Shown here piece after piece: positions 33,039 through 41,930 of a stretch of DNA of 64,000 nt. Under the pieces are notes generated by a model. The model worked only from the letters and a program-made list of their open reading frames with translations, did not search any database and was not told where the DNA came from. The stretch covers positions 7,874,001 through 7,938,000 of the forward strand of contig NZ_JAPEMU010000001.1 in NCBI RefSeq assembly GCF_026342405.1, written 5' to 3'. The position numbers were made by a program, and so were the translations under genes. How positions within the stretch are numbered: the stretch's first letter is position 1; every line of letters starts with the position of its first letter. This DNA comes from Kitasatospora sp. NBC_00240 (GTDB lineage Bacteria; Actinomycetota; Actinomycetes; Streptomycetales; Streptomycetaceae).

Positions 33039-33503
33039 TCAGGCCGGGAGGCTGCCGGCGGGCCGGGCCGGCCACCCGCCGTGGCCCCGGTTCGCGGCGC
33101 CGATCCAGCGGGTCAGGGCGTCGAGCACGGGCTGCTCCAGTTTGGCCAGGTGGCGCAGCGCGTCGACGTCGCCGACCGCGAGCGGGACGAGCGCCTCGTC
33201 CAGGGCGTTGGTGAGCTGCGCCCAGCGGTCGGCGTTGGCGATGACCTGCAGGGTGTCCTGGGCACTGCTGAGGTGGACGGTGTCGTCGGCCCCCGCGAGC
33301 GGGTTTCGGCCCGGCGCGGGGCCGAAACCCGCTCGCGGGGGAGCGACCGGAGCGAGGGGGCCGCCGGGCCGGCCGAAGACGGCCGGGCCGTCGGCGGCTC
33401 CTGCCGATGGCCGGGCCGGGGGACGGGCGTCGAGGGGCAGCATGGGCGACCAGGCCTGGCGTCGTCCGGCCTGGACCTGCTGCTCTCCGGGGCTGCTGCT
33501 CAC
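33039..33503 (-). CDS. Hypothetical protein with large internal palindrome
   Basis: A 154-residue protein of unknown family. Residues 1-75 are low-complexity (Ala/Pro/Arg/Gly). Residues 80-140 form a convincing helical domain (DTLQVIANADRWAQLTNALDE, then DVDALRHLAKLEQPVLDALTRWIG). GTG 33503 has GAGG six bases upstream. The low-complexity region is partly encoded by a perfect 23-bp inverted repeat (33290-33341), which looks inserted without breaking the frame. I do not recognise a function. Confidence 0.6.
   Translation of the reverse strand: MSSSPGEQQVQAGRRQAWSPMLPLDARPPARPSAGAADGPAVFGRPGGPLAPVAPPRAGFGPAPGRNPLAGADDTVHLSSAQDTLQVIANADRWAQLTNALDEALVPLAVGDVDALRHLAKLEQPVLDALTRWIGAANRGHGGWPARPAGSLPA
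33290..33341. repeat. Perfect 23-bp inverted repeat inside a gene
   Basis: Arms 33290-33312 (opening CCCCCGCGAGCGGG) and 33319-33341 are exact reverse complements, separated by 6 bases. The hairpin stem is long and GC-rich. It falls in the low-complexity coding region of the hypothetical protein. Confidence 0.9.
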
Positions 33504-33596
33504 GCCCGCCTCAACGCGACACCCCGGGGTGTGGCTACGCCCCCGACCCGAGGTTCACCCGCTTGCCCCGTCCGCGGCCGTCCGCCCGTCGGTCCG

Positions 33597-33636
33597 CGCG
33601 TCCACCCGTCCACGCGTCCATCCGTCCATCCGTCCA
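33597..33636. repeat. 8-bp tandem repeat
   Basis: Five units of NNCGTCCA in exact 8-base phase lie between the hypothetical protein and the secreted protein gene. Likely slippage. Confidence 0.75.
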
Positions 33637-33661
33637 CGGCTCGGGCGGCTTCGCCGCCAGG

Positions 33662-34114
33662 TCAGTGCGGGGTGGTACAGGTGGTCGACTGCAAGGCGGG
33701 CTGCAGCGCCGGGCCGCCGGTCGCGCAGACGACGATCGGGCCGAGGGCGCTGACCGGCGGGGTGCTGACCCGCACGGACCCGTACTGCAGCAGGGTCGAG
33801 GAGGCCACCGTCTCCCACGGGCTGCCCCAGGCCCGCTGGATCTTGACGTCGACGCGGACCAGGGTCAGCTGCCCCGGGTGCTCGGCGGTGACCTGGGCGC
33901 TGCCGAGGACGCCGCGCTCACCCCGCTCCTGCCAGGCGCAGGGCCGGTTCACCTGGGCCGGACACGTGATGCCGGGGGCCGCGGAGGCGGCGGCCGAGGT
34001 CGAGGTGCCCGCCGCCGTGCCGGCCGACGGGGTCGGGGTGGCCCACGAAGGGCCGGCCATGGCCAGGGTCAGTCCTGCCGAAATGGCCGTCAGAGCTGCG
34101 ATCCGAGCGCGCAT
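33662..34114 (-). CDS. Small secreted protein
   Basis: A 150-residue protein with a Sec signal peptide (MRARIAALTAISAGLTLAMA, predicted cleavage after the Ala-rich WATP region), a Ser/Thr/Ala linker, then a mature domain with four Cys (TCPAQVNRPCAW, VVCATGG, TTCTTPH) likely in two disulfides. The domain reads as an extended beta structure (SAQVTAEHPGQLTLVRVDVKIQRAW). No family is recognised. The frame continues upstream, but ATG 34114 with AAGGGAG at a workable distance fits the signal peptide. It is read away from gltD. Confidence 0.8.
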   Translation of the reverse strand: MRARIAALTAISAGLTLAMAGPSWATPTPSAGTAAGTSTSAAASAAPGITCPAQVNRPCAWQERGERGVLGSAQVTAEHPGQLTLVRVDVKIQRAWGSPWETVASSTLLQYGSVRVSTPPVSALGPIVVCATGGPALQPALQSTTCTTPH

Positions 34115-34375
34115 TTCATCAACTCCCTTGTAAATGAAGGCACTGGATGTGCTCCGGCGAGTATTGCACAACGTGTACATGTCATGACTGTGTGCTGCGT
34201 CACACGCGAAGTGATGAACCGACTACCGTATGTATCCACCGATGCCGACCATGGCGGAAGGGGGCTCCGGGGATGCCGGGGTCGGATGTTCCCAAGGGGT
34301 TCCAGGTTCGGATAAACCGGGCATACCGGGCGTACGGTGGCGATGTCCGGCGCGACCCCTGCGAGGAGGTCTGCG

Positions 34376-36001
<1,626 letters not shown>

Positions 36002-36005
36002 CCGT

Positions 36006-36050
36006 CCCGGGCGCCACCGTCCGGCCCGGGCGCCACCGTCCGGCCCGGGG
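36006..36050. repeat. 19-bp tandem duplication after gltD
   Basis: CCCGGGCGCCACCGTCCGG occurs twice head to tail (36006-36024 and 36025-36043) with a partial third copy, just after the gltD stop. Each unit can also fold on itself and may act as a terminator. Confidence 0.75.
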
Positions 36051-36233
36051 TGATCCGCGGGCCGGAGGTGAAACAGGATGGACCGGAATGCGGACGTCTG
36101 CGATGCTGCGGCGGTGAACCGCCCGGTCGGCAGGGTGGCGGACGCGGCGGTGCGGGCGTGGCGGACGGCGGGTGCGGGCCGCGAGGTGCCGGGCGCCCGG
36201 TGCCCGGCCGGCTCCCCGACCGTCTGAGGACCG

Positions 36234-37244
36234 ATGCCCTCCCTGTACCCGCTGCTCTCCGCCTTCGTCCCGATCTGGGTGCTCACCGCCGTCGGCTACC
36301 TGCTGGCCCGGACCGGACTGCTGGGGGAGCACGCCGAGGACGTCCTCGGCCGCTTCGTCTTCCATGTGGCCATGCCCGCCGCGCTGTTCGGCATGCTGGC
36401 GCGGACTCCGCTCGGCTCCTTCGCCAACGCCTCGATGCTCGCTTTCGCGGCCGGTACGGTGCTGGCCTCACTCCTCGGCGTCGCGGTCAGCCGCTGGGTC
36501 TTCGGCCGCCGGCCGGCCGACCAGGCGATCAGCGCGATGGCCTCCGGCTACGTCAACTCCGCCAACCTGGGCATCCCGGTCGCGGTCCAGGTGCTCGGTG
36601 ACGCGACCTTCATCGCGCCGGTGCTGCTCTTCCAGGTCCTGCTGGTCACGCCGGTCATCCTGACCACCCTGGAGGCGGGCGGCGCCGGTGCGGAGCGGGC
36701 CGGACGGGCGGACGGTTACGCGGCTGCGGGTGGCACCCGGTCGGCGGCCCGGCCCGGCGCCGACCGGGCCCGCCGGATGCTGCTGCTCCCGCTGCGGAAC
36801 CCGGTGATCCTGGCCTCGGGGCTCGGGAGTGCGGTCTCGGCCGCCGGCTGGCACCTGCCGCAGACCCTGGCCCACTCCTGCGAACTGCTCGGCGGTGCGG
36901 GCGTGCCGACCGCCCTGGTCGTCCTCGGCATGTCGTTGCACGGCCGCCCGGCCGCCGTCGGGGCCGGACTGCCGGCCGAGGTCGGTGCGTCCGTGCTGAT
37001 CAAGACGCTGGTGCAGCCGCTGGTGGCCTTCGCGGTGGGCAGCCTGGTGCTCGGGCTGCCCGCGCACCAACTCCTGGCGGTGGTGGTCTGCTCCGCGCTG
37101 CCGACGGCCCAGAACGTGTTCATCTACGCCCGCCAGTACGAGTTGAGCACCGTCCTGGCCCGCGACTCGGTGCTGTACTCGACCCTGCTCTCGATGGTCA
37201 CGCTCTCCGGCGCCGCCTGGGTCCTGGGTTCGGCCCCGCACTGA
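36234..37244 (+). CDS. AEC-family transporter
   Basis: A 336-residue auxin efflux carrier-type protein with ten hydrophobic helices in two five-helix halves. Helix 1 is FVPIWVLTAVGYLLAR; the helix 4 region has ASGYVNSANLGIPVAVQVLGD, the conserved N-x-x-x-x-G-x-P crossover; the second half repeats it as CSALPTAQNVFIYARQY. A polar, Arg/Gly-rich cytoplasmic loop splits the halves. It probably exports a carboxylate or amino acid. TGAGGA precedes ATG 36234. Confidence 0.9.
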   Translation: MPSLYPLLSAFVPIWVLTAVGYLLARTGLLGEHAEDVLGRFVFHVAMPAALFGMLARTPLGSFANASMLAFAAGTVLASLLGVAVSRWVFGRRPADQAISAMASGYVNSANLGIPVAVQVLGDATFIAPVLLFQVLLVTPVILTTLEAGGAGAERAGRADGYAAAGGTRSAARPGADRARRMLLLPLRNPVILASGLGSAVSAAGWHLPQTLAHSCELLGGAGVPTALVVLGMSLHGRPAAVGAGLPAEVGASVLIKTLVQPLVAFAVGSLVLGLPAHQLLAVVVCSALPTAQNVFIYARQYELSTVLARDSVLYSTLLSMVTLSGAAWVLGSAPH

Positions 37245-37766
37245 CCGGGGGCGGGCCGGGGTCCGTCGGTGATCCGGCGCCGGCTTCCGTTCAGGTGCCG
37301 GCGTCCGTCCGCGCGCCCGCGCCCGCGTCGCTTCCGAGCGCTGGTGCGAAGCCTGCCACGGGTCCGCCCGGTGCCTGCCGACGGGTGTGCCGCCGATGCT
37401 CCGGTGCCTGGTCGACGGTCGAACCCACGTCCGGGCGAAGGTCTCTCCTACCCCATTCGACCGATGCGGACTCGCCAAAACCTCCATGCGGGTGGCGGAA
37501 TCGGCCAAGGTCCTCACCTGGGACGGAAGGTGACGGTGCGTCTACCTAGGGTAGGCCTACCTGCCGGTTCCGAATCCTGGCGGGGGTGCGGGCTCGCGCC
37601 AGACTGGCCGAAAAGATTCGTCCCACAATCGAATATGCCAATGGAATGTTCGTCATACGGAAACCCTGAGTAGCCTTCCGTGTCGGAACAGCGACTCGAC
37701 ATGGCGGTCCAGGTTGCGCCTGCTCAGCGGCGACCTGCTGCCGAAAAACCCTCAGAAGGAGCCCGT
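37245..37766. other. Long promoter gap upstream of roadblock cluster
   Basis: About 520 bases without a gene. The first part is GC-rich. From 37530 there is a candidate iron box (37546-37564) and from about 37610 to 37680 a comparatively AT-rich stretch (TCGAATATGCC, GGAATGTTCGTCATACGG) that probably contains the promoter of the roadblock cluster. An open frame extends from 37680 into the first roadblock gene, but the better ribosome binding site is at 37755. Confidence 0.5.
37546..37564. promoter_or_regulatory. Candidate DtxR/DmdR-type iron box
   Basis: CTAGGGTAGGCCTACCTGC agrees with the actinobacterial iron-box consensus TTAGGTTAGGCTAACCTAA at 13 of 19 positions. It contains the exact palindrome GGTAGGCCTACC (37550-37561). 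It lies about 200 bases upstream of the first roadblock gene. Confidence 0.45.
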
Positions 37767-38150
37767 GTGCCGGGTATCGACGAATGCCTGTCCCAGGCGA
37801 TGGAGATAGCGGGAGCGCGCGGCGCGAGCCTGATCGACTGGAGCAGCGGGCTGGCCCTCGGCGCCGTGGGGGACAGTCCGAACGGGGACCACGAGGCGGT
37901 GGCGGCGGAGGCAACTGACCTGCTGCGCGCGGCTGCTGACAGTCCGACATTCGCCGACGAGAACGACGTCAGGATCCCCCTTCAGGACATCATCGTCACA
38001 GGTGGCCGAAGCTATCACCTGTTCTGCTTCGTGAGCACGGTGTTCGACAGCAGACTGGCCCTGCACCTCTGGCTGGACCGCGCCGACGGCAATCTGGCCG
38101 GCGCCCGCTACCGCCTGCAGGCGCTCGCCGAGGAGCTGGTCCTCGCATGA
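37767..38150 (+). CDS. Roadblock/LC7-like small protein 1
   Basis: A 127-residue protein resembling the roadblock fold. CLSQAMEIAGARGASLIDWSSGLALGAVG is the first helix/hairpin with the family pattern (hydrophobic, then S/G-L-A-L-G). A middle helix (VAAEATDLLRAAAD) follows, then IPLQDIIVTGGRSYHLFCFV strands and a last helix AGARYRLQALAEELV. Roadblock proteins modulate small GTPases or gliding/differentiation systems in actinomycetes. It looks like the 40.0-40.3 kb protein in layout. GTG 37767 has AAGGAG 6 bases upstream. It overlaps the next frame by ATGA. Confidence 0.75.
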   Translation: MPGIDECLSQAMEIAGARGASLIDWSSGLALGAVGDSPNGDHEAVAAEATDLLRAAADSPTFADENDVRIPLQDIIVTGGRSYHLFCFVSTVFDSRLALHLWLDRADGNLAGARYRLQALAEELVLA

Positions 38151-38359
38151 CCCCCGTCGAAGAGCCGGCCGGACGGCCGGACACCGGATCGTCCGGCGTC
38201 GCTCCGGGCTCCCCCCGCCGGGCCGAATCCGACACCTTTCGGCCACACGCCCCGGTCCGGGCCGCCCACCCCACGACCGCCCGCCCCGTCGCCGTCCACC
38301 GCGGCTCCGCTCGTCGCACCGCACTGCGCCACCCCCTCGGCCGCCGGAGGCCGGCATGA
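38147..38359 (+). CDS. Small basic linker ORF, coupled at both ends
   Basis: A 70-residue frame whose ATG overlaps the previous stop (ATGA at 38147-38150) and whose TGA overlaps the next start (ATGA at 38356-38359). The product is Arg/Pro/Ala-rich with no recognisable domain. The double overlap suggests it is translated, if only to pass ribosomes from the roadblock gene to the DNA-binding candidate. Without it that gene would lack a ribosome binding site. A chance open frame cannot be excluded. Confidence 0.45.
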   Translation: MTPVEEPAGRPDTGSSGVAPGSPRRAESDTFRPHAPVRAAHPTTARPVAVHRGSARRTALRHPLGRRRPA

Positions 38360-39396
38360 GCAGGCCGCCGATGCGCTACTGGCAGCCGCCCGGCGAGACG
38401 GTCGAGCGGCTGGCCGAGAGCCAGGCCACCGGCGCCCTGCACGGGGAGGCCGGCACCGTCCACCTCTCCGAGGGCTGGGTGGTCCACGTCGAGAGCGACC
38501 GGACCCCGGGCCTGGCCGGCCTCCTGGCGGCCTGCGGGAGAGTCCCGGCCGAGGTCTGGCAGGAGACCGTCCGCACCTCCGGCCCCGACTGCCGGGTCGG
38601 CCGGGCCCTGCTCGAACAGGGCCGGCTGACCCGCGGCGAGCTGGAGATCTGCCACCTGGGAGCGCTGTACGACGCGGCGTTCTTCGTGCTCTGCGCCCGT
38701 TCCACGATGACCTGGTTCGAGCCCGGTGCCCGCCACTGGCTCGGGCCGGTGCGCCGGGTGAGTGCCCGTACTCTGCGCCGCGAGAGCGTGCGGCGGCGGG
38801 ACGTGCTGGAGCGGATCTGGCCCTGGCCGCAGCTCGACAGCTCACCGGTGGTGCCGGTGCCGGCCGGGCACCGCGCCAGCGGTCCGCACACCCGGGTGCC
38901 GGCGCCGAACCGGCGCCAGCGGGAGCTGCTGTCGCACGCCGACGGCCGGCGCACCCCGGGGGACCTCGCCCGGCTGCTGGGCCGCTCGGCCTTCAGCACC
39001 ACGGTCGACATCCGGCGGCTCGCCGCGGCCGGCCTGGTGGCGACCCCGTTCGGGGCCGCCCCGGCGCCCGGCCGGGTGGCCAGCCTGGTGGCCGGTCCGG
39101 GGGCGGGTCCGAACGGGGCGGAGGGTTACGCCTCGGCCCGGCCCGCCCCGGCCGACCCGCGGCCGGTCTCCCCGCTGGACACCGACACGGTGGAGCTCAC
39201 CCTGGCCGGCCTGGAGCGCCGGGTCCCGGGGGCGGCCCTGGCGGCCGTCCCGGGCGGCACGGCCGCCGCCCACCGCCGGTCCGAGCCCCGGCCGTCCCGC
39301 CGACCCACGCACGCAGCGGCCCAGCCGCTGTCCGTCAACGACCCGGACATCGCCCTGCTGCACCGGGTCCGAACCGCCCTGGAGGCCCGACTGTGA
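38356..39396 (+). CDS. PATAN/DUF4388-like protein with winged-helix candidate
   Basis: A 346-residue protein in three parts. Residues 10-125 resemble a DUF4388/PATAN domain: short strands ATGALHGEAGTVHLSEGWVVHVES and a helix around LLAACGRVPAEVWQETV, GRALLEQGRLTRGELE and FFVLCARSTMTWFE. Residues 180-230 look like a winged helix (RQRELLSHADGRRTPGDLARLLGRSAFSTTVDIRRLAAAGLV). The rest is Pro/Ala-rich. PATAN proteins link signalling inputs to outputs. Between roadblock genes it is the likely output of this cassette, perhaps DNA binding. Confident only of the architecture. Confidence 0.7.
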   Translation: MSRPPMRYWQPPGETVERLAESQATGALHGEAGTVHLSEGWVVHVESDRTPGLAGLLAACGRVPAEVWQETVRTSGPDCRVGRALLEQGRLTRGELEICHLGALYDAAFFVLCARSTMTWFEPGARHWLGPVRRVSARTLRRESVRRRDVLERIWPWPQLDSSPVVPVPAGHRASGPHTRVPAPNRRQRELLSHADGRRTPGDLARLLGRSAFSTTVDIRRLAAAGLVATPFGAAPAPGRVASLVAGPGAGPNGAEGYASARPAPADPRPVSPLDTDTVELTLAGLERRVPGAALAAVPGGTAAAHRRSEPRPSRRPTHAAAQPLSVNDPDIALLHRVRTALEARL

Positions 39397-39430
39397 CCCC
39401 CGCTCCGCCCGTCACCCGCCACCCGTGTCC

Positions 39431-39865
39431 ATGAGGCGAGCGCTCAAGCAGCGCGCCGGAAGGAGACAACTGATCGCCTTGGAGACGGACCTGTTGGCCG
39501 AACTCCGTGCCCTGAGACACCGGGTGCCGCATCTGGCGGGCGGCCTGGTGGCCAGCGTGGACGGTCTGCTGATCGCCCATGACACGCACGGGACCGAGCC
39601 GACCGGTCTGGCCGCCCTCACCGCGGCGGCGCTGGGCCTGGCCCAGCGCCTGGCCGACACCACGGGGCAGGGCGACTTCCGGGAGTCGCTGGTCCGCGGC
39701 GAGCACGGCTACGTGGCCACGTACGCGGCGGGTTCCGCCTGCGTGCTCACCGTGCTGGCCCACCCGGACGTCAACGTGGGGCGCCTGCACCTGGAGGCGC
39801 GCCGGTCCGCGGAGCGCGTCGGCGTCCTCCTGGAGGACTCCCTCGGCCCGAAGGAGGTGGGGTGA
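39431..39865 (+). CDS. Roadblock/LC7 domain protein 2
   Basis: A 144-residue clear roadblock/LC7 protein: LLAELRALRHRVPHLAGGLVASVDGLLIAHDT, then GLAALTAAALGLAQRLADTTG, ESLVRGEHGYVATYAAG, and VLTVLAHPDVNVGRLHLEARRSAERVG. These match the helix/strand order of actinobacterial MglB-like proteins. The first 15 residues are basic. The start is uncertain: ATG 39431 has no strong ribosome binding site, while AAGGAG at about 39460 could serve a later non-ATG start. It lies 34 bases after the PATAN-like gene. Confidence 0.88.
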   Translation: MRRALKQRAGRRQLIALETDLLAELRALRHRVPHLAGGLVASVDGLLIAHDTHGTEPTGLAALTAAALGLAQRLADTTGQGDFRESLVRGEHGYVATYAAGSACVLTVLAHPDVNVGRLHLEARRSAERVGVLLEDSLGPKEVG

Positions 39866-39950
39866 CGACGACCCGCCCGAGCCTCCCATCCCCGAACTTC
39901 CCCCGTACCGCAAGACGCAAGAGCACTGACACCACGAATCGGAGAACGAC

Positions 39951-40325
39951 ATGACTGACGTAGACGGCACCCTCAAGGCGGCCATGACCACGATCGAGGG
40001 GGCCATCGGGGCCGCACTGGTCGACTACAACAGCGGCATGGCCCTGGGCATCCTGGACGGCGCGGGCGGGCTCGACCTCAACGTGGCCGCGGCCGGCAAC
40101 ACCGACGTGGTGCGGGCCAAGATGCGCACGATGGACATGCTGGGCCTCAAGGACGGCATCGAGGACATCCTCATCACGCTGTCCACCCAGTACCACCTGA
40201 TCCGGCCGCTCGGCGGGCGGACCGGCAAGGGCCTCTTCCTCTACCTGGCGCTGGACCGCGGCCGCGCCAACCTGGCGATGGCCCGCCACCAGCTCACCAA
40301 GATCGAGGCCGATCTGGAGGTCTGA
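39951..40325 (+). CDS. Roadblock/LC7-like small protein 3
   Basis: A 124-residue protein with the roadblock layout: DGTLKAAMTTIEGAIGAALVDYNSGMALGIL, a helix with VVRAKMRTMDMLGLKD, ILITLSTQYHLIRPL and LFLYLALDRGRANLAMARHQLTKIEADLEV. Length and segment order match protein 1 of the cluster; YHL and LDR are shared. CGGAGA lies upstream of ATG 39951. It ends the run of roadblock genes. A dimer or heterodimer among the three is plausible. Confidence 0.78.
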   Translation: MTDVDGTLKAAMTTIEGAIGAALVDYNSGMALGILDGAGGLDLNVAAAGNTDVVRAKMRTMDMLGLKDGIEDILITLSTQYHLIRPLGGRTGKGLFLYLALDRGRANLAMARHQLTKIEADLEV

Positions 40326-40920
40326 CCGGGGACGGGCGAGCGGCCGCGCCGCCCCGGTGGGGGCGGGCGGTGGCACGGCGGGGAGCGGTCCTGGCGCGCG
40401 GCCGGGACCACGGTTCGGGCTCCTGCCCGCCCGCCGGCCCTGCCGCGATTCCCAGGGCGTGTGCGACGAGCCGTCCGGGGAGGGCGGCCGCGCACGCACC
40501 GGCCTCCACCGTGCCCGTGAAGGGGGCGGGTGCCGCAGCACCGGGGGCGGGCCTTCGCGGCCCGCCCTCCGGCGTTCCCCCGCACGGCGGCCCGCCGTGC
40601 GGCCCGGGCCGAGGCCCGGCGGACGCGCTGACGTCCGGCGGGACGTCCCTGAGTGCGCCCCCGGACGCGTCCGGAGCGCCCCCGGGGCACCGTCCGGCGC
40701 GCTCCGGCGCCGCGTGTCCCGCCCGCTGAAAGCCCCCGTCACCACCCGGGCGCGCCCGGCCCGGCGCGGCCAAACCGGCCGGGGGACGGGTTCGCTCCTT
40801 CGGGTGGAGCACGTGGTGGTGCCGCCCCGATCCGGCGATCGGTCGGGCACGATGTGTCGCGTCCGCCCGATCCGGCTCACCTCCCTCACGCCGGCTCACC
40901 TCTCACGGGAGGGTCCCGAC
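40326..40920. other. 595-base gap between roadblock and kinase/STAS genes
   Basis: I see no protein in this extremely GC-rich stretch; several open frames on both strands lack start sites. CCGGCTCACCTC occurs twice, 19 bases apart (40872 and 40891), shortly before the next gene and may be a binding site. Nothing else is recognisable. Confidence 0.45.
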
Positions 40921-41049
40921 ATGCCCGTCACCAGCGCGCCCGCCGCGACCGTCCGTCCCGGCGCCGCCCGGCCCGGTCGCGCCGATCGCGGGGCGCCGGC
41001 GAGCCGCCGCCCGCCGCGGGTGCCCGACGGGGCCGGCCCATGCAACTGA
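40921..41049 (+). CDS. Short leader ORF overlapping the kinase start
   Basis: A 42-codon frame with the best ribosome binding site in this stretch (GGGAGGG, 40908-40914). It is rich in Arg, Pro and Ala and reads into the kinase gene by 10 bases in another phase. The kinase ATG 41040 itself has only a weak site, so this frame may load ribosomes for it. It could be a coupling leader rather than a working peptide. Confidence 0.4.
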   Translation: MPVTSAPAATVRPGAARPGRADRGAPASRRPPRVPDGAGPCN

Positions 41050-41819
41050 CGATCAGTCGTGACGACCCCGACCTCGGCCGGGTGGAGGAGGAGATCGGCG
41101 GCCTGCTGTCCACCCTGCCGCTCGCCCCCGACGCCCACCACCAGGTCATCACGGCCGTCCTGGAGGCGGTGTCCAACGCCGTCCGGCACGGCCGGCGGTC
41201 CGGCGGGCTCGGATCGGTGCTGCTTGAGGCCGAGGTGGCGGACGGACACGTGGTGGTGACGGTGACGGACGACGGCCCCGGCTTCGATCCCGGCGCCTGT
41301 CCCGACCCCCGTACGCCCGAGCGGCTCCTGCTGCCCGGCGGCCGGGGCGTGTTCCTGATGCACCACCTCATGGACGGCGTCGACTTCGCCTTCCCGCCCG
41401 ACGGCGGAACCCGGGTCACGCTGCGCAAATCCATCCTCGCCACCCACGGAAGCGATGGCGGGACCTCGGAAGGAGAACCGCTGATGCAGATCTCGACCCG
41501 CAAGTCCGGTGACGTCACCGTCCTCGATTTCAAGGGCAGGATCACCATCGGGGTGGGCGACGTGGCCCTGCGGAGCGCCGTCCGCGAGGCGCTCGAGAGC
41601 GGCGCCACCAAGATCCTGCTCAATCTCGCCGACGTGACCGCGATCGACTCCTCGGGGGTGGGCGAGCTGGTCAGCTGCTACACCACGACGAACCATCGGG
41701 GCGCCAAGCTCGCGCTGCTCAACCTTCCCCCCAAGGTTCAGGACATCCTCTACATCACGCAGCTGATCTCGGTGTTCAACGTCTACGACAACGAGGACGA
41801 GGCCGTCCAGGGCTTCTGA
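41040..41819 (+). CDS. Anti-sigma-type serine kinase fused to STAS antagonist
   Basis: One uninterrupted frame encodes two partner-switch proteins (259 residues). Residues 1-138 are an RsbW/SpoIIAB-type HATPase: EAVSNAVRHG (N box, near 45), VTDDGPGFDPG (G1, near 75) and LPGGRGVFLMHHLMD (G2, near 100). A 10-residue linker follows, then residues 149-259 are a STAS domain with the phosphorylatable Ser in NLADVTAIDSSGVGELV. Normally these are separate genes. An AAGGAG plus ATG at 41484 could also produce the STAS domain alone (111 residues). The kinase would phosphorylate STAS or a sigma partner. No sigma factor of the SigB/SigF type is nearby. Confidence 0.85.
   Translation: MQLTISRDDPDLGRVEEEIGGLLSTLPLAPDAHHQVITAVLEAVSNAVRHGRRSGGLGSVLLEAEVADGHVVVTVTDDGPGFDPGACPDPRTPERLLLPGGRGVFLMHHLMDGVDFAFPPDGGTRVTLRKSILATHGSDGGTSEGEPLMQISTRKSGDVTVLDFKGRITIGVGDVALRSAVREALESGATKILLNLADVTAIDSSGVGELVSCYTTTNHRGAKLALLNLPPKVQDILYITQLISVFNVYDNEDEAVQGF
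41470..41486 (+). promoter_or_regulatory. Internal ribosome binding site and start for free STAS
   Basis: AAGGAG (41470-41475) is 8 bases before the in-frame ATG 41484, exactly where the STAS domain (MQISTRKSG) begins. It implies dual products from one frame: a fusion and a free STAS protein. Confidence 0.7.
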
Positions 41820-41905
41820 GCCGCTCCGGCCGGAACGTCCTGGCGGGCCCCGCCCCCGCCCCCGCCCCCGTGGGCCCCCGCCCCCGCCCCCCGTGGCCCG
41901 TCGAT

Positions 41906-41925
41906 CGCGGCCTGCGGGGGCCGCG
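41906..41925. terminator. Weak hairpin between convergent genes
   Basis: CGCGGCC and GGCCGCG (7 bp, 6-base loop) lie between the STAS fusion and the NAD-kinase-like gene. The preceding 41850-41895 region is a C-rich run of CCCCCG repeats. Confidence 0.45.
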
Positions 41926-41930
41926 GGCCG

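Noticed and set aside
37680..37766. Earlier start for roadblock protein 1
   Set aside because: The frame is open from 37680, but the added residues are not roadblock-like and a strong AAGGAG lies before GTG 37767.
40294..40899. Minus-strand 200-codon frame in the gap before the kinase/STAS gene
   Set aside because: No ribosome binding site, Arg/Pro/Gly-rich throughout and no domain pattern.
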